Assembly: GCA_013146195.2 (NCBI GenBank)
Contig: CM028379.1
Coordinates: forward strand, 162,904,437 to 162,968,436
DNA length: 64,000 bases
Direction: 5' to 3'
Source: Codonopsis lanceolata
Lineage: Eukaryota > Streptophyta > Magnoliopsida > Asterales > Campanulaceae
The notes under the pieces are model-generated. The model did no database searches. It was not told the origin of the DNA and saw only the letters and a program-made list of their open reading frames with translations. A program made the position numbers and the translations under genes. Of the stretch, positions 35,401-46,947 are shown in pieces (position 1 is the first letter of the stretch; every line of letters starts with the position of its first letter).

Positions 35401-37515
35401 TCTGGACGTCATATCATGGACTTTTGGGATCGTTTGAATAAAGTACTTGGTGTCAGGTTAGCATTATTCGTTTTAATTTGTGTATACCTTGAAAACGCTT
35501 GTGTCTTTTGGCCAGTTTTTTGGTCTGTCCTCCCCTGCCACTGTCTTTGATGTTATTTTGTTTGATTTCACATAGAGTTGATTGTTCTGATCTAGTACAT
35601 GTATTAAGACTGGTAGTTGCATTGTTTTCTCTGTTGAGGAATCAGAGGATCTAAAACAATGTGATGAGAGTGTATTGTTTATTTGCGTACTCTTTGACAA
35701 CTAAATTTTAACTCTGGTCTTTTACTCCACCCATGAACAGATTGGTTAGTGTGATGGACGTGTCAAAAAAGTATGGGTTGGAGTTCCGGCTCCTTCATGC
35801 CATCATGGAAGGCCATCCATGGTATGGTGACTGGGGTTATGAGTTTGGTGCTGGTAGTTTTGGTCTGACTCTCGAAGCTTATAAAGTGGCTGTTGAAACC
35901 ATTTCAAACATGCCCTTATCTAGCTTTCTCTCGCAAGGGCGTAAACCTCGAACACACTTGCAGGATTTGATCGCATTTTATCAGTCCTTGTCAGAACGGG
36001 AGCTTGTAAGCAGTAAAGAGCTGTTCAGTTTCTTGATGACTTTGATACATGATGCACGCAAATCTCACATGATGGTTGATGATACGACCTCCAAAAAGAG
36101 TAGGGCATGTGACTCTCGAGTGTTATGTGCATGGACCACGAATGATATTGTACGTGTCGAAGAAGCAATGTTCAGAGTACTGCGAGCAGTTACTGGGCGA
36201 ACCTGGGTAAGTTGGCGTTCACTAAGGGGTGCTGTTTGCAAAGTAGGTCCGCCTGAGCTCTTGGATTACTGCCTTAAGGAGCTGAAAGGTAAACGAGCCG
36301 CTGATGGAATGACTGTTAATGCACGGTGCATTCCAGATTCAGGTGCTATTGAGTATAGGTCAGCACTTCCTTTCATGCGCGCTTAAACATACGTCAACTA
36401 GAGGTTTCCGTTCTTCCTCAAGTCTAGGGTCTGTTCATTAAACATTTTTAAAACTGTTTTCTGTTTTCATTTTTAAATATTGAAATAATGTGCTGAGTTT
36501 AGATAGAAAATTATATTTCTCATACTGATTTTTGATCTTCCCAATGTTGAAAATAAGATGTTCCAAGGTGATAAGCAACCAAGCATGTGGTTATAATTAA
36601 AGTTTTGAAAGATGATATGCTTGCTCAATCCCCAATCAAATGATAAAGTTTCTCGCTGTTATGTGTAGGCTAGAGCCTTGCTCGAGTGGGGGTGTCAATT
36701 CATCAATCACCAACTGCCCGTCAGAGGACCATCTTGTACGGGATCTCAGATTTTTGTATGAATGCTTGCTTAATCCTGAAACCATGGGAAATCATGTACC
36801 TCAGGGAAGAAGGGATGCTGCAATCAGCTCGGCGACGAAGCTCCTGGACTGCAAGCAGTTTGTGAAGAAGTATAGGCCGGAGAAGGTGTTTTCAAAAACA
36901 AATCCATTTGCAGTACTAGCGTTATGCGAGTTGAAGCTCGAGGAGGAGGAAGAACAGGAGCATGAAGGAGAGTATCCCCAACTCCCCTTGAATCCACCTC
37001 CGGAACCTATTGTCTTGTCCCCTGGTGCTACAGTCTCTGAAGTCAAGCGAGAAGCATCAAAGGCTTTTCAAGACGTGTATGTGGCTCTACGGAGATTTCA
37101 AGCTGACGAGGTTGATGGTTATAGAGATGTAGAAGATACCACCCAGCTCATTGGTGGACCAACTTCAGGTGCAGCAGTGGAGGAGATGATGGTGGTTACT
37201 GTGCGAGGGAGGTGCTTGGGGAATAGTAGTAGTAGTAGTAGCAACAGTAGCAGTAGCAGTAGGTTTAGGATGGAGAGGGGGTTGGAGGCATGGACAGTGG
37301 ATTGCAGCTGTGGGGCCAGGGATGATGATGGGGAGAGGATGCTGGCCTGTGATATTTGTAGTGTATGGAGGCACACTAGATGCGCTGGGATCCCAGACAC
37401 TGATGCTGCCCCTGCTAAGTTTGTTTGCTACAAATGTCGTGGCGCTAACCCTGCGAAGGAGGATGAGGATGGGGATGAGTTGTCGTTGATCAAGGTGGAT
37501 ACTGTAGTCACATGA
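29428..37515 (+). CDS. PHD-finger protein, MS1/MMD1 group (At1g33420-like)
   Basis: Five exons with GT/AG borders: 29428-29743, 34713-34839, 35241-35456, 35741-36358, 36669-37515; total 2124 bases, 707 residues. The start MVVNGRPLKR is chosen over an upstream in-frame ATG at 29365 because it is the family's conserved N-terminus. Features in order: basic N-terminus (RPLKRMKRR); cysteine-rich region over the exon 1-3 joins (YCDQC, CAEC, CKSC); a long conserved middle (SHLLHGVIHANGYGHLLRVN, DVSKKYGLEFRLLHAI, HPWYGDWGYEFGAGSFGL); an acidic stretch LEEEEEQE; a serine run; and a C-terminal PHD finger at about 638-682 with all C4HC3 ligands (CSC, CDIC, HTRC, CYKC). Relatives MS1 and MMD1/DUET are nuclear regulators of pollen and meiosis and PHD fingers bind histone H3 tails; the role of the At1g33420 branch is less clear to me. 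The reading frame is intact. Intron 1 is unusually large (4969 bases) and transposon-filled. Confidence 0.93.
30025..31173. mobile_element. hAT-like element in intron 1 of the PHD gene
   Basis: The ends form a 13-base inverted repeat, TAGAGATGTTAAT and ATTAACATCTCTA, with matching CGGTT/AACCG-rich subterminal zones on both sides. The flanking 8-mers (GCTGTGAC, GACATTAT) do not match, so the hAT assignment rests on the terminus type. A GC-richer patch at 30670-30900 (CGACGATCGACGGCGAAGG) stands out and may be captured sequence. Length 1149 bp. Confidence 0.6.
31174..32013. other. PHD gene intron 1, unassigned part
   Basis: AT-rich intronic sequence with no exon-like frame that fits the flanking exons' protein. 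The 106-codon frame at 31271-31591 has no known motif. Confidence 0.4.
32014..32073 (+). mobile_element. short LINE/SINE-type 3' tail in intron 1
   Basis: GCGTCTCCTTTTTTGACGCC, then TTTACTTATC and a run of ten A, resembles the LINE 3' end at 1-218 (GTGTCACCTTTTTTGTCGC, ACTTATC, oligo-A). The 5' extent is unclear. Confidence 0.4.
34211..34495 (+). mobile_element. decayed Stowaway MITE in intron 1
   Basis: It starts with TA then CTCCCTCCGTCCCAAAATAA, the classical Stowaway terminus. The right side has the inverted ATTTATTTTGCGAC but the final GGGACGGAGGGAG is missing, replaced by T-rich sequence. It ends about 220 bases before exon 2. Confidence 0.65.
37226..37262 (+). repeat. AGT/AGC trinucleotide run coding for serine
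   Basis: Twelve near-consecutive serine codons with one asparagine, in the last exon of the PHD gene about 40 residues before the PHD finger. Probably a flexible, length-variable linker. Confidence 0.9.
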
Positions 37516-37871
37516 AGGGAGATGTTGTATATTATTTTTATCCGTTTTTCTCCCTTGTTGAGGGGGAGGCATCTCACTCAGGTCTGCTAAAAATGTGTAC
37601 ATAGAATAGACCCGGATGTGTGTCTCCTCTCCTCGAATGGGCTGAGGCCTTGTCCTGCGCACTTTGTAGTTGTTCCTACTTGCTAGTGCCATCCTGCCAA
37701 GTAGTTTAAATTTTGGTTCCTTTTTTGTAATTTTAATAATTGCAATATTAAGCCTTGAAAACATGAGAGTAGAAGCACATGGCCTGCACTACAGTAGAGT
37801 TACTTAAACCATGGCATGGGGGCGGCCATCAACTCCATTAAAATGTAAAACATCAAATTGAATTTGATATG
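37516..37871 (+). other. 3' UTR of the PHD gene and short spacer
   Basis: After the TGA at 37513-37515 there is a T-rich 3' region. Candidate poly(A) context TTTTAATAATTGCAATATTAAG lies near 37730-37752. A hAT element starts at 37880. Confidence 0.5.
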
Positions 37872-37879
37872 GCCATACT

Positions 37880-39200
37880 CAGGGGTGGCAATTGGGTGTT
37901 ATCGGTTAATTTGGATAAAACCATTATCTATCCAATATAGTTAATGGGTAGTTTTGGATATTATCTAATAACACCCATTAACCTTAATGTGGGTGTTTTG
38001 GATCAATGGATAATAGGTCATTATCCATGGATAATGACCTATATAATGATCTATTATCCATTGATCCAAAATACTCATTTTGCCACCCCTACATTAAGGG
38101 GTGTTATTCGATAATATCCAATATTATCCATTAATAAATGGGTATTATCCGGATAATATCCAATAAGGAATATCATTTATTGTTTTGAGTATTAGTTGCC
38201 TACTTATATTATGATTCACTAAGCATAACACACACACACACAAACTCACTCAAACACACACATGCCAAAAAAACACACACACATGGCAAAAACACACACA
38301 TATACACAATGATAAGTTAATACCTTAATATTCATAAATCATAATATTTTCACCAACTTTTCACATTTAATAAAAAATTAATGGGCCTCACGTTCAACAA
38401 TGACCAAGATATTTTCTTAATTTTGATATTTATTTTTTCCTTCCTTTTTTTTACACCTCAAATAAAAAGTGATATTTGGAATGCGACACTATTTTTATCA
38501 CCTAATATATATAAAGTTGTCAAAATTTTATAATAGTCTTCATAGTTGTGAGATAGAAAATATACGTGTTTATTGATTTGACACTAATAAATGATTATGT
38601 AAAAGTAAGAAAAAATTAAAAAGTCAAATACCTTATTAAAAAATTAAAAATTTATATTCATTATAATTATAAATTATAAATTATAAATAACAAACAAATA
38701 TTCTTAATCCAAAACAAATAACAAATACGTTCATAATAATCAATAATTTTTATGATTACTTGTTTATATTTATATTAACTTTCAAATGTATATCAAAAAG
38801 TGGTCTAGTCTAGTGGTAATAAGCTTTGTTGTAAAGCAATTTGATTCAGGTTTGAAGCTCGCTAATGGTAAGCTATGCATTTAATTATTATTATTTTTAA
38901 GTAAAGAGCTGACGGTGGCCGGTGGCGGTTGGAGGTGGTGGCCGGTGGTGGGCAGCGGCGGGCGGTGGTGGGAAAAGACGGCGGTGGGTGGAGACTGTTG
39001 ACGGTGGTGACATTAGTGGATAAATCCGATGGATAACCGGTTAATTATCCATAATTATCCATTTTGTTAATGGGTGTTAATGGATAATATCCATTAACAC
39101 CCATTAACCTAATTGGGTGTTAATGGATATTAACCAATAAGTCTTTTATAATGGATATAATAGATAACTCATTGTGTTGGATAAATTTTTGCCACCCCTA
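37880..39200. mobile_element. hAT element, non-autonomous, 1321 bp
   Basis: The ends are CAGGGGTGGCAATT and AATTTTTGCCACCCCTA. The flanking 8-mers GCCATACT (37872-37879) and GCCATACG (39201-39208) match at 7 of 8. Subterminal zones repeat GGATAATATCC and ACCCATTAAC in both directions. A large palindrome lies at 37996-38072, followed by an extra inverted terminus at 38081-38091. There is a tRNA-like patch near 38803 and a GGTGGCGG-rich patch at 38915-39010. No transposase frame. Confidence 0.88.
37996..38072. repeat. large palindrome inside the hAT element
   Basis: The arms GGATCAATGGATAATA and TATTATCCATTGATCC surround a perfect inner palindrome, GGTCATTATCC centred on CCATGG (38025-38030). 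It is followed at 38081 by TGCCACCCCTA, an internal copy of the element's own terminus in inverted orientation. Confidence 0.85.
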
Positions 39201-39208
39201 GCCATACG

Positions 39209-39690
39209 TGAGATATTAATGCCGAAAACACAAGGAATCGATGAAGTTGTTAGGAATCACGACAAACAACTCTTTTAACCTCCTTTCTAGAAAGAAACGA
39301 TTCTCTTCGCTCTCACTTTTCTCTAGGGTAACGGAGGAGAAAGTATAATCTCTCTCTCTCTCTCGCCAGTGCTTCGTAAATAGGGGTTTGTAATTGGTCT
39401 TGCTTGGCGGGTTCTATGGAGTTTTATTGGTTCATTGTGGGTTGGAGGACCATCCCCAAACGATTTTTCCCCTTGTTGTGGATTCCCCTTCCCTCCTCTA
39501 ATTTCTATTTATTTAAATCCCATCTCTTTGGGCGTTTTTATTTACTAATTTTGTTTACAGGTGACTGAATACCATTACAGTTGTGATTTTTGTTGAAATT
39601 CGCAAAGAAACTCCCAATTAGGAGGTGGTTATAGGTGGTTTGTAATGCTTTAGGAATCGTTATCCTTTCTTTATTTGTTTAGTTTTAACC
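39209..39690. other. spacer, no gene recognised
   Basis: Contains a short (TC)n run at 39349-39363. No frame with a known motif. Confidence 0.4.
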
Positions 39691-39693
39691 GTT

Positions 39694-40856
39694 GTTGTTG
39701 AAGGGACCCGACTTAATTCCTTCTACGTGAAGGGACACGTGGATGCCAACCTAGCTACTATGATCCCATATCCAACAAAACAGTCAAGTCGACCTCACCA
39801 TTAGACAGACGACCATGGTGGACAATGGCCGAGGTTTATCTTTACTCGGCATAATAGCCGAGGACTGACTATGCTTAGTATGATGACCAAAGAACAATCA
39901 TGCCCGACATGGTGGCTAAGGACAAATGTGTTTGGCCCTATGGGCAAGGAACATTCATGCTCAGCTGCCTTTGCCGAAGATCATTGTTAAACGACACCAT
40001 GGCGAGAAACATCCATGCTCGGCTGCTTCGCCGAAGATCACTGAAGCCTAACATTATGGGCGAGGAACAACCATACTTAACTTACTTGGTGAAGAGTACA
40101 ATGCTCGACTTGATTGACGAGTATTGACCAATGCCCGACATCAAGGAAAAGGAACAATCATGCTCGACACCGTGGGTGAAGAACACCAATGTTCGACTTG
40201 ATTGCTGAAGATTACCAATTCCCGACATGATGGATGAGGAACAACCATGCTTGGTACTCAGCGAGTAGCTGAACCAGACATGTGACATTGCTTCATTAGA
40301 AAGACATGTACGTGTTCTGTATCAATCACAATCATCCACAAACCCACTTCCTTACAAAATAAGTAAGACATAGTACATAGCCAATGAATGACTCCCAGCT
40401 AGTCGACGAACAACAAATTGGTCTCCATGATCGATTACTACTCTTGGCTTGATCCACAAGCCAGGACCTATAAATAAGGCCCTCCGCCTCATCAAACAAT
40501 TTACGCTCTCTTTTAGAGTGAACAACCACACACACTCTTTCCATACTTGTCACAAGAAGCTTACGAGCACGCTTGACCTCTGGTTTGTACTTGACATCCG
40601 TACTGATTCTCACGCTAGAGGGCTTTAGCTAGACACACCCCCAGCTTCATAACGTTGCTTTCTTTCTCAGGTCGTCACGACAATAGAGCTTACCGGAGAT
40701 ATCTCAACATCCCATGGCAACATGTTCATTTCATTCCCGACTCAAGAAGAAACCAAGACCAGATATCCTATTTGTCACTCACACATCAGCTCAAATCCCT
40801 TACATGGATTTCTAGCGAGATCACCCATTTTTGTGGAGGGACAACTTTAGAAACAA
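39694..40856 (+). mobile_element. LTR-like block with TATA box and tandem repeats
   Basis: It begins near TGTTGTTGAAGGGACCCGAC and ends near GAGGGACAACTTTAGAAACA, weakly inverted ends. A promoter-like TATAAATAAGG at 40469 followed by a C/T-rich leader fits an LTR's U3/R border. Upstream, 39895-40265 is an imperfect tandem repeat of about 40-45 bp with ATGCTCGAC and GGNGAGGAACAACC motifs. No target duplication could be confirmed and no pol frame is present. Confidence 0.45.
39895..40265. repeat. degenerate tandem repeat, about 40-45 bp period
   Basis: Eight or so units of the type ATGCCCGACATGGTGGCTAA then GGAACAATC, with substitutions and small indels. Short open frames here are a by-product of the repeat, not genes. 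Confidence 0.7.
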
Positions 40857-41224
40857 TTTGTTTGTTTGATATTTGTTTTATGTTGTATTTTTAGTGGTGT
40901 TTTTAGACCTTTGCAATTTACGAGCTAGACATGTCTTTAATAGTCATAAGGGCCAAATTGGTTAGGTTTTTGAAGGCGGACAGTTGACTTTGTTAGAAAC
41001 ATATACAATCTAAAAGTTATTACACCTAACCAAACAAGTAAAAAACGTAGCTTTTGACTAAAAAAATATTTGAGTTACTAAGTTTAACAACGTTGAGTAA
41101 TTTAACCAGTATCACTAGATTAAACTAAAAGAGGATTATCTAGAATTTGAAGACGGATCTATGAGAAAATGCGATAACATATCACCCAAAAGCCATGGGG
41201 ACATGGCCACCCTTGGCCATTAGG
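40857..41224. other. spacer, no gene seen
   Basis: AT-rich; nothing supported. Confidence 0.4.
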
Positions 41225-41645
41225 GGGGGGTGGTAATCGGGTGTTATCAGTTAAGTTTTAATAATACAAATATCTATCCCATATAATTAATGGGTACGTA
41301 GTTTTAGGTATTATCAAATAACACTCATTATATTTATCATAATTATAAATAACAATAGGATATTTCTTAATAAAAAAAAATATAATTATAAACATGTTCA
41401 TCATGATCAACGATTTTTATGATTACTAGTTTATATTTATATTAAACTTTCAAGTAATTATTTTAAAGAAGTAGTCTAGTCTATTGTTAGCAAATTTTAA
41501 TCTAAACTATATGGTAAAGGTTCAAATCTTTGGAACAACAAGATACATGACAATTTATTTATTTTTTCTTAAAATAAATAGCATATACCCAATGGATAAT
41601 GAGGTTAAAACTCAAATTTATCCGGTTTATAAGTGGTGACTATAG
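41225..41645. mobile_element. decayed copy of the hAT family at 37880
   Basis: GGGGGGGTGGTAATCGGGTG, TTATCAGTTAAG and TTAATGGGTA follow the same order as the left part of the element at 37880-39200. The tRNA-like patch (AGTAGTCTAGTCTATTG, GGTTCAAATC) and the right-end AATTTATCCGG follow. It is shorter, with eroded ends and no visible duplication. Confidence 0.6.
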
Positions 41646-42494
41646 TCTTTATTGGGTTTAAAATGATTAAACGCTAAACCTCAAGGGTTTGTTTGATAGT
41701 CGGATAATGATAAACAATATTATTAATCTCAGTATTATTAGTGTCCTCGCTATTAATCCTTACTTATATATCGGGGGTAGTTTTGAGATTACAAATGTTA
41801 ATCCAATTTTTTTTTAGTGAGGACCCTAATAATACCACTTTTTCCCTTGGTATTAATAGCGAGAGAATAATAACTTTATCCAGATAACTCGCTATTAGTT
41901 TCGACCACCTATTATGTACCAAATATTAAACAACTCTTATTAATCTTATCTGACCTTAATCCTTGTTACCAAACGACGACACCCAAATATATTGGATATT
42001 CCACTCAGCTAACCCATTCGAATTGATGTGATGTATGATATAGTGGAGGAGCATGGAGAATATTATGAGAGTGGAATCTCAGTGGCGTGACCAAATTCAC
42101 ATGCCTTGTACTTTGTGAGCACTAACTATATAAGGAATCCAACATACACACACTCGTCAACGTTAGTTGAAATGCATCAATCTGGGAATACGCGTGGACA
42201 TGAGCCATCCTTTGTAATCATAGTCCTATCCTAGGCCATATATATCATCATTTAAATTGCAAACATTTATCCAAAATTAAAGCCACACTGATAATGTCTA
42301 AGAAACATACATTAATCTTAATGTCTACTGAGATATTTAAAATTTGTAAGGATCACTATGTTTGTACCACCTTATTACCTTTTGATAAATTTTTATTATA
42401 AAATATTTATATGTAGGCTTTAAAAATTCTTGGTTTTCTAGTTATTAACTAATAATAATACATAATAATAATCAATATGATATTATCATATTAG

Positions 42495-42499
<5 letters not shown>
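41646..42499. other. spacer with a possible small MITE
   Basis: At 41685-41975 GGGTTTGTTTGATAGTCGGA and the complement of its counterpart CCTTGTTACCAAACGACGAC could be ends of a Tourist-like MITE, but no TTA/TAA duplication is visible. The remainder is featureless. Confidence 0.3.

Positions 42500-42576
<77 letters not shown>
42500..42576. repeat. (TA)n microsatellite
   Basis: About 38 TA dinucleotides immediately left of array copy 2. Confidence 0.95.
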
Positions 42577-42577
<1 letters not shown>

Positions 42578-44400
42578 CTTCTTCTATTGTCAATAGTACA
42601 ATACTTATAATTAAAAATTCTTACAACTAACATTACTTATAACCAATATGAGATAAAACTCTTCAAGATGAGACATTACTTCTAATGACTCACTTCTAAT
42701 TAACATTATACTTTAAACTTTGATATTTTATTCATCCAAAACTTGATTTGGATAAATAAATATATCATTTCGATACTCTTGCCGAGTAGAACACCTTTCC
42801 ACAATTATTTTTACCAACAAACAAATGACACAAAGAAATTCGTTCCTCAAGTTACACAATTTCTTTCACTAAAAACACTAATTTTTCAACAATAGAAGAG
42901 ATGTATCCCACATTGGTTAGAAATTGATGTTGATTTTAAAAATACTATTATTAAATACTAATAAAAGAGATGTATCATATATTGATTGGAAAATGATGTT
43001 GATTTTCAAAGTCATTTGATAAAAGATTTAAACCATTATTATCAATAGAAGATGTATATCTCACATTGGTTAGAAAATGATGTTGATTTTAAATTATTTT
43101 ATTATATTATTACCAATAAAAAAGATGTATAACACATTGTTTAAAAAGAAAATGTTAGATTTTCAAGTCTTTAGACTAAAGCCTTTCACTTTTACAAGAG
43201 ATGTATCTCACATTGATTACAAAATATTGTACTATTATTACCAATAGAAGAGATGTATCCCACATTAATTAAAATTGATATTGTTTTAAAAATACTATTA
43301 TTAATTACCAATAGAAGAGATGTATCATACATTGGTTAAAAAGTCATATTGATTTTCAAAGTCTTTTGATAAAAGACTTCAACCATTATTACCAATAGAA
43401 GATATATATCTCACATTGGTTAAAAAATGATGTTGATTTTAAATTATTTTAGATTAGACTTCAACCATTATTACCAATAAAAAGTTATGTTTATAAATTG
43501 ATATTGGTTTTAAATTACTATTATTACCAATAAAAGAGATAAATTTTACATTGGTTAAAAAGTTATGTTTATTTTAAAATTATTTATAAAAAGACTTCTA
43601 GTTTTATTATCAATAAAAGAGAAGAGACAAGATACATCTCATCATATATAAAGAGATGTTGATTTTAATTTTTTTTAGATAAAAACTTCTACTACTATTA
43701 CCAAATGATGAGATGCATTCCACATTGGTTAGAGAGTGATGTAGGTATTAAAATTCTTTTTATGAAAGGCTTAATACTAATAGAAAAAAAAATATTTCAC
43801 ACTGGTTAGGAAAGTGATATTGATTTAAAATGTTTTTAGATAATGTATCTCTCATTGGTTACAAAGAGATCCACATTATTTAAAAACATATATTGGTTAT
43901 AAAAGTCTTTAGATAAAAGAATTTTTATGTTATTATCAATACAAGAGATGTATCACACATTGTTTAGAAAGAGATGTTGGTTTCAAAACTTTTTAGATAA
44001 AATACTACTATTATTATTATTTTTATATTATAACCAATTGAAGAGATGTATCCCACATTTTTTAGAAAGAGATGTTGATTTCAAAAGTTTTTATATAAAA
44101 GACTATTGTTATTACTATAAAATAATGTATATCATATTTGTTAGAAATTAGTGTTGATTTTAAAAACACTATTATTACCAATAGAAAAGATGTATACCAC
44201 ATGATTAGAAAGAGATGTTTGTTTTAAATTTTTTTAAGATAAAAGTCTTAAACTTTTATTACCAATAGAAATAGTAAAGAAGTATCTCACATTGTTAGAA
44301 TATGAATAATTATTTTAAAAGTTTCAAAATAAATATTTTAATACCATAAAGTCCAAAATTTAAGGTGTCTACTAACGCATATATGTTAAAAGATTTTATT
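42577..44400. repeat. minisatellite-like array element, copy 2
   Basis: The same units as copy 1 (ATGTATCCCACATTGGTTAG, GATGTTGATTTTAAAA, TATTATTACCAATAGAAGAG), about 18-20 degenerate units of 70-85 bp. The first units are inverted (TAACCAATATGAGATAAAAC near 42639). Non-coding; the few short frames are by-products. Confidence 0.75.
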
Positions 44401-44639
44401 TAGACGAAAATTTATTTTTCTTTTCATTTATGACAATGATGATAAAAATTATACAATATTATTTTTATTATTACTATTTCTATTGTTATTATTATAATAA
44501 TAATATTATTATTATTATTTTATAACAATAATACTATTATTATTCTCAAACATTCACGTGTGACTCATTGTTTATCAAACATTACCTATTAATAATATGT
44601 ATTAATAATTAATACAATAATGAGATATTAATATTTACT

Positions 44640-46211
44640 ATTAATACCTTCTATTGTTAATGTAGAAGTTTTATATATATAAATAATTATAACCAACATT
44701 ATTTTCAAACCAATATGGGATATATACAACTCTATTAGTAATAAAACGTTAGATTTTTAATTTAATGACTTTTAAAAATTAAACCAAAAATCAATTTATA
44801 ACTAATATGAAATACACCTATACTAATATTACCAATAGAAAAGATGTATATTACATTTGTTATAAATTGATGTTAGTTTTGAGAGTATTTTGATAAAATA
44901 TATCTACTTTTATCACCATAGAATAGATGTATCTTACATTGTTTAGAAAAAGATGTTAGTTTTAAAAGTCTTATATTAAAAAATTCTAATCTTATTACCA
45001 ATAAAAGATATTTATCTCACATTGTTTAAAAATAAATGTTGGTTTAAAAAGTTTTTAGACTAAAAACTTTTTGCTACAAATAGAATAGATGCATGTATAT
45101 CACATTGGTTACAAAATATTCTACTATTATTATCAATAGAAGAGATATATCCCACATTGGTCAGAAACGAATGTTGGTTTTAAAAATACTATTATTACCA
45201 ATAGAATAAATGTACATACATTTGGTAGAGGGTAATGTTGGTTTTTAAAATATTTAGATATAAGACTTCTACCATTATTATCAATAGAAGATGTATATCT
45301 CACATTGATTAGAAAGTGATGTTGATTTTAATTTTAGATAAAAGACTTTTACTATTATTACTAATAGAAGAGATATCATAGATTGGTTAAAAAATGATGT
45401 TGATTTAAAAAGTCTTTAGATAAAAGACTTTTACTTTTATCATCAATATAATAGAAGAGATGTATCCCACACTATTTAGAAATAGATGTTGGTTATAAAT
45501 TTTTTAAGATAAAAAACTTCTACTATTATTACCAAATGAGGATAAGTATCCCACATTAATTAGTTAGAGAGTGATGCTAATTTTAAAAGTCTACCATTAT
45601 TAACAATAGAATAGAAGTATTTCACATTGGTTAGAAAAGTAATATTAGATTAAATTTTTTTTAGATGATGGATCTCACATTGGTTACAAAGAAATGTATC
45701 TCACATTATTTAGAAATGAGTATTGATTATAAAGGTCATTCGATAAAGACATTTTTATGTTATTACCAATATAAAATATGTATCTCACATTAATTGTTTA
45801 GAAATGAATGTTGGTTAAAAAGTCTTATCTACTACTATTGCTACTAATAGAAAATATGTATACCACATGGTTAGAATGTGATGATAGTTTTAAAAGTCTT
45901 TAGATAAAATATTTAAACTTTCATTACCAATAGAAATAGAAATAAGTATCCCGCATTGTTTAAAAATAAATTATGAATTTTAAAAGTTAATATTATTATC
46001 AAGTTAGATGTTAATTTTAAAAATCTTTAGATCAAATATTTTTACTATTATTACTAATACAAAATATGTATCTCACGTTACTTAGAAACCTATGTTAATT
46101 TTAAAAGTATTTAGGTAAAAAAACCGTTTAATATTAGAAACAATAGAAAAAAAAAATTATATAGAAGAGATAAACAATCAAATTATAATGTCTAAAAATT
46201 ATATTATTATT

Positions 46212-46300
<89 letters not shown>

Positions 46301-46330
46301 ACATTATACCCGTGCGAAGCACGAGCTAAA
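44640..46330. repeat. minisatellite-like array element, copy 3 (uninterrupted)
   Basis: It aligns in order with copy 1 but lacks copy 1's Helitron and Mutator-type insertions, so it shows the pre-insertion arrangement at both sites. It ends in (TA)n (46217-46297), then the hairpin CGTGCGAAGCACG (46311-46323) and CTAA, which looks like a Helitron 3' end. The first units are inverted (AACCAATATGGGATATATAC near 44710). Confidence 0.75.
46217..46297. repeat. (TA)n microsatellite
   Basis: About 40 TA dinucleotides near the right end of array copy 3; copy 1 has a shorter tract at the same place. Confidence 0.95.
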
Positions 46331-46687
46331 TAACTATTTCAAATTGAAAGTCTAACCTTAACTTTAAATCCCAATAATGCCACCAATTAAGCATGCATGA
46401 AGCCAGAGCCGAGCCTCTATTAATTACTATAACTAACAAAATTGTATGGTCTCTACTTTCTATATGTCTATTTAACATGTTTGGTTAGTTTGATAATGAT
46501 TAGTAATTAAGCAAATATAATGGGAGATGGTATAGGTAATGAAGAGATTGGAAGGTGCCCACTCAAATTTGATCAAATTGCAAGGGGTGAATCTGCATTT
46601 TGTTGTTTACAATCGACTCCAATAATAATAGTATAATATTGTATGAGTGAGGTTAACCGTATTCTAATTTTCTATCTCTATAATTTA
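46331..46687. other. spacer, no gene seen
   Basis: AT-rich; nothing supported. Confidence 0.4.
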
Positions 46688-46689
46688 TA

Positions 46690-46947
46690 CTCCCTCCGTC
46701 CCTAAATTATCGTCCTCCTTTCTTTTTTTGTCCGTCCCAAAATAATTGTCTAGTTTGAAACTTACCTTTTTAGAACATCATTTTTACTACTTTACCCTTA
46801 CTTTTTCACCCTACTTTAATTATGGGCCACATGCACATTGGTTTTAAAGGAAACTATACATTAAACCAATATAAATAATCAAGTCAATTGTTTTTTTTTA
46901 AACTGTGCGCCGGATCAACCAGGACAATTATTTAGGAACGGAGGGAG
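46690..46947. mobile_element. Stowaway (Tc1/mariner-type) MITE
   Basis: 258 bp with ends CTCCCTCCGTCCCTAAATTA and the inverted TAGGAACGGAGGGAG, flanked by TA on both sides (46688-46689, 46948-46949). These ends and the TA target are diagnostic of Stowaway. Confidence 0.93.

Noticed and set aside
36640..36668. ATG-initiated extension upstream of PHD exon 5
   Set aside because: These bases are intron; the AG acceptor at 36667-36668 joins in phase with exon 4.
37165..37764. 199-residue minus-strand frame
   Set aside because: Antisense to the last exon of the PHD gene, caused by its serine-codon run and codon bias.
38221..38310. CA-repeat cluster as a CRISPR-like or satellite array
   Set aside because: Ordinary CACACA microsatellite drift inside a hAT element; no regular repeat-spacer pattern.
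39900..40127. 75-residue frame rich in RRSL/MPDM
   Set aside because: Produced by the 40-45-bp tandem repeat.
41685..41975. Tourist-like MITE
   Set aside because: Ends are only roughly inverted and no TTA/TAA duplication is present, so not listed as a firm element.
43927..44151. 74-residue frame with repeats
   Set aside because: It is two units of the minisatellite-like array translated; no sign of selection for protein.
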